Below are positions 8,927 to 17,151 of a DNA stretch of 64,000 bases, in pieces. The position numbers and the translations under genes are program-made. The stretch lies in the NCBI RefSeq assembly GCF_026967805.1, contig NZ_JAPVBG010000003.1, forward strand, positions 744,001 to 808,000, in the 5' to 3' direction. The DNA comes from Blastococcus sp. VKM Ac-2987 (lineage in GTDB: Bacteria > Actinomycetota > Actinomycetes > Mycobacteriales > Geodermatophilaceae). The notes below the pieces were generated by a model. That model worked only from the letters and a program-made list of their open reading frames with translations. It searched no databases and was not told where the DNA came from. How positions within the stretch are numbered: position 1 is the stretch's first letter; each line of letters starts with the position of its first letter.

Positions 8927-10603
8927 GTGGAGACCGGACACCGCAGCCGCATCGGCGACCTGGAGGTGCGCCGGCCGCGCTGGCCGGACGAGGACCGGAG
9001 GCGCCGGCCCTCGGGACTGGAGCCCGCCGGCCACGGCAGGATCCCGCGGCCGGTCTGGGGGTGGTCGCTGGCGGTGGTCGTGGCCGTCGGCGGGCTGCTG
9101 CTGCGCAGCGCGCACCCCGGACTGGTGGACGACCTCGACCAGGCGGTGCGCGACCTGCTCACCGGGGAGAACGGTCGGCCTCCGGGATGGGCCCGCGACA
9201 TGGACGGCGTGGGGCCGGCGCTGGGGTACCGGGTGCTGTGGATCCCGGTCCTGGCGGTCCTGGCCTGGACCACCCGGTGGCGGCACCTGATGGTGTACAT
9301 GGGCACCGTGTCGGTCGTCGCGGCCGTGGCGCAGCTGGCCCTGGGCCACGCGAGCCTGGCCCGGGCCGTCCGCGACGAGGTCACCGGCTCGCCGGAGGCG
9401 GTGGAGCTGCCGGCCTGGCCACTGCTGGTCCTCGCCACCGTCGCGACGGCGACCCTCTTCGTGCTCACGCCGTCGGGGCGGCCACGACGGTGGGGGTGGG
9501 CCGCGCTCGTCCTCGTCCTGGCCGTGGTGGCCGCCGGCCGGGTGGCGATGGGGCACGACGTGACGTCGAGCGAGCTGCTCAGCGCGCTGCTGGGCTGCGG
9601 CGTGGCCGCCGTCGCGTTCCACCTGCTGGCGCCCGAGCGCGCCTTCCCGGTGACCTTCCGCCGGGAGGTCAAGGCCCACCTGCGGCTCGACGGGGAGCGC
9701 CGCGAGGCCGTCTTCCGGGCGGTCCAGGAGCAGCTCGGGTTGACGCTGACGGCCCTGGACCCCTACCGGCTGGACGGCTCGGCGGGCTCCACCCCGTGCC
9801 GGCTGCGCGTGGCCGGTCCACCCGAGGAGCTGCTGTTCGGGAAGCTCTACTCCAGCACCCACCTGCGTTCGGACCGCTGGTACAAGCTCGCCCGCGTGCT
9901 CCGCTACGGGCGGCTGGAGGACGAGGCGCCCTTCTCCTCCGTCCGCCGGCTGGTCGAGCACGAGGACTACATGCTGCGGCTGCTGCGCGATGCCGGCGTC
10001 CGCGTGCCGGAGCCGGTCGGCGTGGTCGAGGTCGCGCCGGGACGGGAGTACCTGCTGGTCACCGAGCTGGTCCCCGGAGCCGTCGAGATCCTCGAGGCGC
10101 CGGTGGGGGACGACCTGGTGGACGACGCGCTGGCCCAGATCCGGCGGCTCTGGGCGGCCGGCGCCGCGCACCGGGACGTCAAGCCGTCCAACGTCCTCGC
10201 GCAGGGCTGTCGTGCCGTCCTGGTCGACGTCTCCTTCGGCGAGCTGCGCCCCTCCCGCTGGCGGCAGGCCGTGGACCTGGCGAACATGCTGCTGATCCTG
10301 GCGCTGGCCGTGGGACCGGAGCGGGTGCTCGAACGGGCGGAGGCGTTCTTCGACCGCGACGAGCTGGCCGAGGCCTTCGCCGCCACCGGATCGGTCACCG
10401 TGCCCCGGCAGCTGCGCCGCCGGATCGACGGATCCGGTCGAGACCTGGTGGCGGAGTTCCGCGGGCTGCTCCCGCCGCACCCGCGCATCCGCATCCAGCG
10501 GTGGAGCCTCCGGCGGCTGCTCCTGGCGCTGGCCACGGTGGGCGGCGTGACGGTCGGGGTCGCCGTCGCCGCCCTCAACCTCCGGGCCGGCGGCCTGCTC
10601 TGA
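8927..10603 (+). CDS. Membrane protein with degenerate PAP2-like N-terminus fused to a Ser/Thr kinase-like domain
   Basis: I chose the GTG at 8927 because GGAGG sits 8 bp upstream; earlier in-frame codons lack a ribosome site. The product is about 558 residues. The first 220 form a multi-helix membrane region whose last helices (GRVAMGHDVTSSELLSALLG) recall the third PAP2 motif without the full catalytic set. Residues about 225-500 are kinase-like: a lysine in LFGKLYSS, HRDVKPSNVL as catalytic loop, and VDVSFGE where DFG is expected. One last hydrophobic helix precedes the C-terminus. With the PAP2-kinase-flippase gene it makes two membrane-kinase fusions within 10 kb. Its ligand and phosphorylation target are unknown. 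Confidence 0.75.
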   Translation: METGHRSRIGDLEVRRPRWPDEDRRRRPSGLEPAGHGRIPRPVWGWSLAVVVAVGGLLLRSAHPGLVDDLDQAVRDLLTGENGRPPGWARDMDGVGPALGYRVLWIPVLAVLAWTTRWRHLMVYMGTVSVVAAVAQLALGHASLARAVRDEVTGSPEAVELPAWPLLVLATVATATLFVLTPSGRPRRWGWAALVLVLAVVAAGRVAMGHDVTSSELLSALLGCGVAAVAFHLLAPERAFPVTFRREVKAHLRLDGERREAVFRAVQEQLGLTLTALDPYRLDGSAGSTPCRLRVAGPPEELLFGKLYSSTHLRSDRWYKLARVLRYGRLEDEAPFSSVRRLVEHEDYMLRLLRDAGVRVPEPVGVVEVAPGREYLLVTELVPGAVEILEAPVGDDLVDDALAQIRRLWAAGAAHRDVKPSNVLAQGCRAVLVDVSFGELRPSRWRQAVDLANMLLILALAVGPERVLERAEAFFDRDELAEAFAATGSVTVPRQLRRRIDGSGRDLVAEFRGLLPPHPRIRIQRWSLRRLLLALATVGGVTVGVAVAALNLRAGGLL

Positions 10604-10637
10604 GCCCTGCCGCCCGCCGGACGCGTCGTTCCGACCG

Positions 10638-10651
10638 GGGACCAACGGCCC
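10638..10651 (+). promoter_or_regulatory. DosR-box-like site upstream of the MBL fusion gene
   Basis: GGGACCAACGGCCC matches the consensus at 12 of 14 positions and lies 88 bp upstream of the ATG at 10740. Confidence 0.5.
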
Positions 10652-10739
10652 GGCGCGACCGGGCCCTCGGACACCACGGACGACCGGGGCCGGCTGGTCG
10701 GATGGTCCCGGAGCCGAACGATGCCCGCAGAGGAGCGAC

Positions 10740-12071
10740 ATGGACGCCGACGTCGTCGAGGCCACGGTCCACCGGACCGCGCCGGTCCTGGTCGCCCCGG
10801 ACGTGCACCGGCTGACGCTCGGCCCCGGCCCGCTCGCCTCGAACGTCTACCTCGTGGGCACCCGGTCGTCGTGGGCGCTCGTCGATGCCGGCTGGCCCGG
10901 CAGCGCCGGTGCGATCCGCGGGGCCGCGGAGCAGCTGTTCGGGGCGGGGACCCGCCCGGAGGCCGTCCTGCTCACCCACCTGCACCCCGACCACTCGGGT
11001 GCCGCCGGCGAGCTCGCCCGCTCCTGGGGGGTCCCCGTCCTCGTCCACCCGGCGGAGCAGCCGATGGCGGCCGGGGTGTACCGACCGGAGTTCGCGATGC
11101 CCCTGGACCGGTGGGTCGTGGTCCCGTTCATGCGCCTGCTCCCGGCCGCGGTCCGCCGTCGTGCCGAGGACGCGGGGAACATCACCGACGTCGTCCGGTC
11201 GCTGGACCCCGCGGCGGATCCGCCCGGGCTGCCGGGGTGGGACGTCGTGGCCACCCCCGGGCACACCCCGGGGCACGTCGCCTTCCGCCGACGGTCCGAC
11301 GGGCTCGTGATCACCGGCGACGCCCTGCTCACCGTGGACCTGAACTCGCCGCGGGGGTGGCTCGGCGGACGGCCACGGCTGGGCGGTCCGTGGTGGTTCA
11401 CGACGTGGGACCGGGCGGCGGCGCGCCGGTCGATCGAGGCCGTCGCGGCGCTGCGTCCGTCGGTGCTGGCGACCGGGCACGGGCCGGTCCGCGGCCTCGA
11501 CACCGACGAGCCGCTCCGGGAGCTGGCCGCCCGCACCCGGGTGCGCGGCCCGGCGTCCGGGGGCTTCCTCCGTCCGGTCACCTACGCCGGGGAGGGCCGG
11601 TACCGCCCGCCGCCGCGGACGTACACCCGGTTCCAGTGGCTCGGCTTCGTCCTCACGGCCCTGGGCCTGAGCCCCGGCTTCGTCGTCACGCTCGAGGTCC
11701 CGGGCCGTCGGACGGGCCGCATCCGGCGCACCAACCTGGTGCGGACCGATCTCGAGGGGCAGTGCTACCTGGTGGCGCTGGCCGGCGAGTCCGAGTGGGT
11801 GCGCAACGTGCGGGCGGCCGGCGGCCGGGTGGTCCTCGGGCGGCGGCACCGCTGCGCCGCCACCCTGGTCGAGGTGCCGGTGGAGGAGCGACCGCCGGTG
11901 CTGCACGCCTATCTCCACCGGCCGGGGCGCGCGCCGGGTTCGCGGGCGATCCTCCGGGAGGCACGCGCCTACTTCGGCGTCGACGGCGACCCGACCCCCG
12001 ACCAGCTGGCGGCGGTGGCCGACCGCCACCCCGTCTTCCGCGTGCTGCCGGCGCCACCCGCGTCCTCGTGA
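10740..12071 (+). CDS. Metallo-beta-lactamase-fold hydrolase fused to a DDN-like deazaflavin/flavin reductase domain
   Basis: The 443-residue protein starts at an ATG preceded by GAGGAGCGAC. Residues about 20-260 form a metallo-beta-lactamase fold with the dinuclear metal motif HLHPDH (80-85), a later metal His in TPGHTPGHV, and ITGDAL. Residues about 290-435 resemble the nitroreductase/DDN family that binds F420 or flavin, with LEVPGRRTGRIRRTNL, LVALAGESEWVRNVRAAG and the closing DRHPVFRVL. I do not know of a characterised protein with this exact pairing; an intramolecular hydrolysis-plus-reduction role is only a guess. Its TGA overlaps the GTG of the P-type ATPase. Confidence 0.8.
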   Translation: MDADVVEATVHRTAPVLVAPDVHRLTLGPGPLASNVYLVGTRSSWALVDAGWPGSAGAIRGAAEQLFGAGTRPEAVLLTHLHPDHSGAAGELARSWGVPVLVHPAEQPMAAGVYRPEFAMPLDRWVVVPFMRLLPAAVRRRAEDAGNITDVVRSLDPAADPPGLPGWDVVATPGHTPGHVAFRRRSDGLVITGDALLTVDLNSPRGWLGGRPRLGGPWWFTTWDRAAARRSIEAVAALRPSVLATGHGPVRGLDTDEPLRELAARTRVRGPASGGFLRPVTYAGEGRYRPPPRTYTRFQWLGFVLTALGLSPGFVVTLEVPGRRTGRIRRTNLVRTDLEGQCYLVALAGESEWVRNVRAAGGRVVLGRRHRCAATLVEVPVEERPPVLHAYLHRPGRAPGSRAILREARAYFGVDGDPTPDQLAAVADRHPVFRVLPAPPASS

Positions 12072-14590
12072 CCGGTGCCCGGCCCGGAGCCGGCCGGCGC
12101 GTTCCGGCCCCGTGGCGCCCGGCACCCGGCGACGAGGGCGTCCCCGCACCGGCGGCCGGGCCGCCCGGGACGCCGTCGTCGGGCTTGTCGGCGTCGGAGG
12201 TCGCCGAGCGGGTGGCCGCCGGCCTCAGCAACGCGTCCACCGTCCGCACCAGCCGCACCGTGGCCGAGATCGTGCGGTCCAACGTCGTCACCTTCTTCAA
12301 CGGACTGCTCACCGCGCTCTGGGTGGTCGCCGCGCTCACCGGACGGTGGCAGAACGCCCTCTTCGGCGGGGTGGTGGTCGCCAACGCCGCGATCGGGATC
12401 GTCCAGGAGGTGCGCGCGAAGCGGACGCTGGACCGGCTGGCGGTGCTGAACGCCCCGACGGTCCGGGTCGTGCGGGACGGTGCGACCACGGAGGTGGCGG
12501 TGGCCGACGTCGTCCTCGACGACCTGCTGGAGCTCCGCGCCGGGGACCAGGTGCCGGCCGACGGCGTGGTCCGCTCCGCCACCGGCCTGGCGGTCGACGA
12601 GTCGCTGCTGACCGGTGAGTCCGAGCCGGTGGCCAAGGCGCCCGGGGACGCGGTGTGGTCCGGGGCGATCGTGGTGGCCGGCCGGGGCGGCGTCCAGGCC
12701 ACGGCCGTGGGCGACGACGCGTACGCCGCCCGCCTGGCCACGGAGGCGCGGCGGTTCACCACCACCTACTCCGAGCTGGTGGCCGGCACGAACCGGCTGC
12801 TGCGCTGGATCGCGGTCGTCCTGCTCGTCGTCGCGCCCGCCGTGCTGTGGAGCCAGTTCCGCAGCGAGGACAACGTCGGCTGGCGGGATGCGGTCACCGG
12901 CACGGTGGCCGCCCTGGTCGGGATGATCCCCGAGGGGCTGGTGCTGCTGACGACCCTCGCGTTCATGGTCGCCACCGTGACCCTCGCCCGCCGGCAGACG
13001 CTGGTGCAGGAGCTGCCGGCCGTGGAGGGCCTGGCCCGGGTGGACGTCGTCTGCCTCGACAAGACCGGCACGCTCACCCACGGCGACGTCCGGTTCGACC
13101 GGCTGGAGCGGCTGGGGGAGGAGGGGCACGGTCCCGGCGACGACGAGGTGCGCGCCGGCCTCGGCACCCTGGTGGCCGCCGACACCGCGAACGCGACGGC
13201 GGCGGCCCTGGCCGAGCGGTTCCCGGCTGCCGGCCCGGCCGCGGTGCAGGTGGTGCCCTTCTCGTCGGCGCGCAAGTGGTCGGCCGCCCGCACGGCGGCC
13301 GGGAGGACCTGGGTGCTCGGTGCTCCGGAGATGGTGCTGCCGGCCCCCGGAACGGGCCCGTCCGCCGGCGCCCGGGACCGCGCCGACGAGCTCGCCGCCG
13401 AGGGGCGCCGGGTGCTGCTCCTGTCCTGCTCGCCCGCCGCGCCCGTCGTCACCGGGGAGGACGCCGCACTGCCGCGCGGCCTCGCGCCGGTGGCCCTCGT
13501 GGTGATGGCCGAGCACATCCGGGCGGACGCCGCCGAGGTGCTGGGCTACTTCACCGACCAGGGCGTCGCCCTCAAGGTGATCTCGGGGGACAACCCCCGC
13601 ACCGTCGGTGCCGTGGCGGCGGCCGTGGGCGTGCCCGGCGTGGTGGGGGCGGTCGACGCGGTGGACGCCCGGATGCTGCCCGAGGACCCCGACGAGCTGG
13701 GCGCGCTGCTGGAGACGGCGAGCGTCTTCGGCCGGGTGACCCCGCACCAGAAACGGGCCATGGTGCAGGCGCTGCAGCGGCGCGGGCACGTGGTCGCGAT
13801 GACGGGGGACGGCGTGAACGATGCGCTCGCGCTCAAGGACGCCGACATCGGCGTGGCCATGGGCAACGGCTCGCCGGCCACCCGCGCCGTCGCCCAGCTG
13901 GTGCTGCTCGACGGGCGGTTCGCGCACCTGCCCGACGCGGTGGCCGAGGGTCGGCGGGTGATCGCCAACATCGAGCGCGCGGCCAACCTCTTCCTGGTCA
14001 AGAACGTCTACTCGCTGGTGATGGCGCTGATCACCGTCGTCACCCTGGCCGCCTATCCGCTCGCGCCGGTCCAGCTCACCCTGATCTCGACGGTGACGAT
14101 CGGCATCCCCGGCTTCTTCCTCGCCCTGCTGCCCAACCGGCGGCGCTACGTCCGGGGCTTCGTCCAGCGGGTGCTGCGCTTCTCGGTGCCCACGGGAGTG
14201 GTCACCGGTGCTGCGGCGTACGCGGGGTACGCGACCACCCGCTGGCTCGATGCCGGGGGCGGTGTGGCGGCGGCCCGGACCACGGCGACCCTGGTCGTCG
14301 CAGCGGTCGCCCTGTGGACGCTGGTCGTCCTGGCCCGGCCGCTCACGGCGGCGAAGGCCTGGCTCGTCGCGGCCATGGCCGCGATCGCTGGTCTCGTCGT
14401 GGCGGTCCCGCCGCTCGGCGAGGGGGTGGTCCTGCTCGACCTGTCGGTGCAGGGCGCGGTGGTCGCAGGAGCGATCAGCGTGCCTGCGGCGGTCCTCGTC
14501 GAGCTCGCCGCCCGACGAGGCGGGTTGTCGGCGGGTCCGCCGGAGCGGACGACGTCCCGAACCGCGCCGACCGGTTCCGCGGTCAGGTAG
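12068..14590 (+). CDS. ctpE: Cation-transporting P-type ATPase, CtpE-like
   Basis: The 840-residue enzyme begins at a GTG overlapping the previous stop; the longer upstream frame belongs to the MBL gene region. It carries LLTGESEPV (about 180), the phosphorylated aspartate in DKTGTLTHG (331), and GDGVNDALALKDADIGVAMG (580-599). The membrane segment IPEGLVLLTTLAFMVA followed by QELPAVEGLARVDVVCLDKTG is the signature I associate with mycobacterial CtpE, linked to Ca2+ uptake, rather than heavy-metal ATPases: there is no CPC motif or N-terminal metal-binding domain. DosR regulons often contain a P-type ATPase (CtpF). The ion specificity here is inferred. Confidence 0.85.
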   Translation: MTGARPGAGRRVPAPWRPAPGDEGVPAPAAGPPGTPSSGLSASEVAERVAAGLSNASTVRTSRTVAEIVRSNVVTFFNGLLTALWVVAALTGRWQNALFGGVVVANAAIGIVQEVRAKRTLDRLAVLNAPTVRVVRDGATTEVAVADVVLDDLLELRAGDQVPADGVVRSATGLAVDESLLTGESEPVAKAPGDAVWSGAIVVAGRGGVQATAVGDDAYAARLATEARRFTTTYSELVAGTNRLLRWIAVVLLVVAPAVLWSQFRSEDNVGWRDAVTGTVAALVGMIPEGLVLLTTLAFMVATVTLARRQTLVQELPAVEGLARVDVVCLDKTGTLTHGDVRFDRLERLGEEGHGPGDDEVRAGLGTLVAADTANATAAALAERFPAAGPAAVQVVPFSSARKWSAARTAAGRTWVLGAPEMVLPAPGTGPSAGARDRADELAAEGRRVLLLSCSPAAPVVTGEDAALPRGLAPVALVVMAEHIRADAAEVLGYFTDQGVALKVISGDNPRTVGAVAAAVGVPGVVGAVDAVDARMLPEDPDELGALLETASVFGRVTPHQKRAMVQALQRRGHVVAMTGDGVNDALALKDADIGVAMGNGSPATRAVAQLVLLDGRFAHLPDAVAEGRRVIANIERAANLFLVKNVYSLVMALITVVTLAAYPLAPVQLTLISTVTIGIPGFFLALLPNRRRYVRGFVQRVLRFSVPTGVVTGAAAYAGYATTRWLDAGGGVAAARTTATLVVAAVALWTLVVLARPLTAAKAWLVAAMAAIAGLVVAVPPLGEGVVLLDLSVQGAVVAGAISVPAAVLVELAARRGGLSAGPPERTTSRTAPTGSAVR

Positions 14591-14710
14591 CCGCGCGTCA
14601 GCTGGCCGCGGTCACGTGGACGCGGGAGGGAGCCCGTGCACCGGATCCCCGCAGCCAGCCGGACCGGCGGCCGATCGCGCGCGTCGGGGCGGGGTCCTCC
14701 CGGACCTGGT

Positions 14711-15556
14711 TCACGGCGACGACCCCGCCCGGATCAGGGCCTGGGGGTGGTGGTCCCCGCACAGGGAGGCGCGGGCGCGGGCGCGGATCAGCGGGGCGTC
14801 CAGCGCGTCGGGGAGCAGGGTGCCGGCCCACCCCGCACGCGCGAGCTCCAGGAGGACCCGTTCCACCGCTTCGCCGGACCGGATCCAGGCGAGCTCGTCG
14901 TCGGCACCTGTGGCGAGGAGGAGGAACGTGTCCGCGGACACGGCACGGACCGGCCCGGGCGACGCGCCCGCCGCCGGACCGGCGGCACCGCGGTCGCGCG
15001 CGGCTGACTCGGGCCCCATGGTCGGCGGGCGTGCCGCGACGGGCACGAGCAGCGCGTCCTCGGCGGCCGCCGCACCGCGCAGCCGGTCCACCAGGGCCGG
15101 GGGGAGCGCCCCGTCCGCCGGGAGCCGGCGGCCGACCGGACCGGCCGTCGCGATCGGTGCGAGCGGGGCGAGCCCCGGCTCGGGGCCGCCGCCCACGGGA
15201 CGCGCGACCGCCAGCAGACCCGGGTCGTCGGCGCACGGGAGCCGGTCGACGTCCACGGCCCATCCCCGCGCGGCGAGCGCGACCCGGACGCCGAGGAGCA
15301 CGGCTCCCACCCCCTGCAGCGTGCGGCGCCACGGGGACCGGTGGTGGGCGGACCGGTGTGCCGGCACCACCCGCAGCTCCAGGCGGTCACGGTGCAGCAC
15401 GAGGGCGCAGTCCGGGACGTCGGTGAAGGCGGCGGCCAGCGTCGCGCGGGTCGCCGCCTCCTCCAGCGCCTGCATCCGCTCGTCCAGGGCCGGCACCGAA
15501 GCACGTCCGGTCGGATCCGGGTGCACCCGGGGTGCCTGCATCGCGACTGGTCCCAC
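14711..15556 (-). CDS. Acg-like nitroreductase family protein
   Basis: The 281-residue product matches the pattern of the actinobacterial Acg/Rv3127/Rv3131 family: a domain of about 60 residues around LVLHRDRLELRVVP, then LLGVRVALAARGWAVDVDRLP, and a C-terminal half with ADTFLLLATGADDELAWIRSGEAVERVLLELARAG. The family has a flavin-nitroreductase fold, often with a degraded active site, and three members are in the mycobacterial DosR regulon. I chose the GTG at 15556 because AGGAGG ends 5 bp upstream; ATG at 15541 is an alternative. Two DosR-box-like palindromes lie 57-95 bp upstream. Catalytic competence is uncertain. Confidence 0.7.
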   Translation of the reverse strand: MGPVAMQAPRVHPDPTGRASVPALDERMQALEEAATRATLAAAFTDVPDCALVLHRDRLELRVVPAHRSAHHRSPWRRTLQGVGAVLLGVRVALAARGWAVDVDRLPCADDPGLLAVARPVGGGPEPGLAPLAPIATAGPVGRRLPADGALPPALVDRLRGAAAAEDALLVPVAARPPTMGPESAARDRGAAGPAAGASPGPVRAVSADTFLLLATGADDELAWIRSGEAVERVLLELARAGWAGTLLPDALDAPLIRARARASLCGDHHPQALIRAGSSP

Positions 15557-15612
15557 CACGTCCTCCTCACGGCCGGTGCTCACAGCATCGACGGGTGGGG
15601 GCTCCCGGACCC

Positions 15613-15626
15613 GGGTCCTCGGTCCC
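15613..15626 (-). promoter_or_regulatory. DosR-box-like site upstream of the Acg-like gene
   Basis: On the minus strand the sequence is GGGACCGAGGACCC, 57 bp upstream of the GTG at 15556. It has GGGAC and CCC half-sites in the same spacing as the mycobacterial DosR box. A second, weaker copy (GGTCCCAGGACC) lies at about 15638-15649. Confidence 0.45.
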
Positions 15627-15732
15627 GGACCGGCACGGTCCCAGGACCCGATCCGCCGGGCATCCGTCGCCGTACCCCTCGCCCGTGCCGGGGCGTCCAC
15701 CGCCCCGGGCGGGCCGGCGCCCGGCGCCCCGG

Positions 15733-17151
15733 CTATCGGGCACCGTCCCGCCGGTGCGTTCCCACGGCCGCCCCCGCCGCGGCGCGGAGCTCGCCCAGCC
15801 CCGCCTCGATGCCCTGCGCGAGGGCCCAGACGTCGGCGGCGGCGTCGCGGTCGCCGGTGACCCCGAAGGTCACCTGGCCGCAGTAGCTGAAGATCGCCAC
15901 TCCGGTCCGCATCGTGGAGCCGATCGGCACGTACGGGATGATCTCGAGCAGCCGCCGGCCCAGGGCGTACAGCGGCGTGCGGGGCCCTGGCACGTTGGTC
16001 GTGACCGTCACCACCGAGCGCTGCGGCAGGCGGGCGGCCCACCGCACGGGGAGTGCGGCGGCGAGGAACGGCTCCTGCCGCGCCAGCTGCACCAGCACGG
16101 CGCCGGCATCCGCCTCGTGCTCGGCCTTCGCCCGGTCCAGGTGCTGCCGGACGGCCACCAGCCGCTCCACCGGGTCGGCGAGGTGCACGGGGAGCTCGGG
16201 GAGGAGCATCGACACCTGGTTGTCGCGGATGCTCTCCGTGCCCGGCGCACGCACGGACACCGGGACCAGCGTCCGGACGGTGTGCTCGGTGGGCAGCTCG
16301 CCGCGGGACAGCAGCAGGTGCCGGAAGCCTGCGGTGACGGCCGCCAGGACGACGTCGTTGAACGTGCCGCCGAGGGCGTGGCGCACCGCGCCGACGTCGG
16401 CCGCGGAGGTCCGGGCGAAGGCGAAGCGCCGGTGCGCCGACAGCCGGCCCGACAGCGACGACGCGGCGGCCGGCCGCAGGGCGCCCGCGAGCGCGGTCAC
16501 CCCCTGCGCCGCGGCCACGGTCTGCCGGAGGAGCGTCGTCGGCCGGCGGAGCGCACCGGTGACCGCCCGGGCCTGCCGCAGCGGCAGCCGGGCTGCGTCG
16601 AGGGCCGCCGCGGCGGCGAGCCGGAGCGGGGACGGAGCGGCTCCGGGGTGCCAGTCGTCGGCGACGGCGGCACCCGGTTCGGGCGTCTCGTCCAGGACGA
16701 CCCGGTAGAGGTCGGTCCCGGAGACGCCGTCGACCATGCAGTGGTGGACCTTGGAGATCAGCGCCCACCGGTCCTCGGCGAGCCCCTCCACCAGCCAGTA
16801 CTCCCACAGGGGCCGGTCGCGGTCCAGGCGGGTCGACATGATCCGGCCCATCAGGGTGGCCAGCTCCTCGTCCCCGCCGGGGGAGGGGAGCGCGGTGCGG
16901 CGCAGGTGGTAGCCCAGGTCGAAGTCGCGGTCGTCGACCCAGACGGGCGGCCCGAGGTCCAGCGGCACCTCGCGGGCCTTCTGCCGGTAGCGGGGGACGA
17001 GCGGCAACCGGCCGGCGATCATGGCCTCGAAGTCGGCTGACGCCGGCGGCGGTCCCTCGAACACCGCGATCGAGGCGATCGCCAGGGAGACACCCGGTTC
17101 CTCGTCCTCGGCCTGGAGGAACGCGGCGTCGAGCGGGCTCATCCGGTCCAT
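15733..17151 (-). CDS. Wax ester synthase / diacylglycerol O-acyltransferase
   Basis: The 472-residue protein begins DRMSPLDAAFLQ and carries the catalytic HHCMVDG (His136, His137, Asp141), the HHxxxDG motif of WS/DGAT enzymes, and the C-terminal NVPGP segment typical of the family. These enzymes esterify acyl-CoA with diacylglycerol or fatty alcohol at the membrane to make storage lipid; Tgs1 of the mycobacterial DosR regulon is a member. The ATG shares one base with the stop of the upstream acyl-CoA ligase (TGATG), so activation of fatty acid and its storage are translationally coupled. Acceptor preference cannot be read from the sequence. Confidence 0.9.
   Translation of the reverse strand: MDRMSPLDAAFLQAEDEEPGVSLAIASIAVFEGPPPASADFEAMIAGRLPLVPRYRQKAREVPLDLGPPVWVDDRDFDLGYHLRRTALPSPGGDEELATLMGRIMSTRLDRDRPLWEYWLVEGLAEDRWALISKVHHCMVDGVSGTDLYRVVLDETPEPGAAVADDWHPGAAPSPLRLAAAAALDAARLPLRQARAVTGALRRPTTLLRQTVAAAQGVTALAGALRPAAASSLSGRLSAHRRFAFARTSAADVGAVRHALGGTFNDVVLAAVTAGFRHLLLSRGELPTEHTVRTLVPVSVRAPGTESIRDNQVSMLLPELPVHLADPVERLVAVRQHLDRAKAEHEADAGAVLVQLARQEPFLAAALPVRWAARLPQRSVVTVTTNVPGPRTPLYALGRRLLEIIPYVPIGSTMRTGVAIFSYCGQVTFGVTGDRDAAADVWALAQGIEAGLGELRAAAGAAVGTHRRDGAR

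Noticed and set aside
8384..10765. A 1597-codon minus-strand open frame extending the PEP-synthase-like gene far upstream
   Set aside because: The first 794 codons run antisense to the clearly coding kinase gene and are Arg/Gly/Gln-rich without domain features; the GTG at 8383 with its overlap to the upstream stop is the natural start.
10721..12067. Upstream extension of the P-type ATPase frame
   Set aside because: It overlaps the MBL-fusion gene in another frame, has shadow-type composition, and the GTGA overlap at 12068 gives a proper start.
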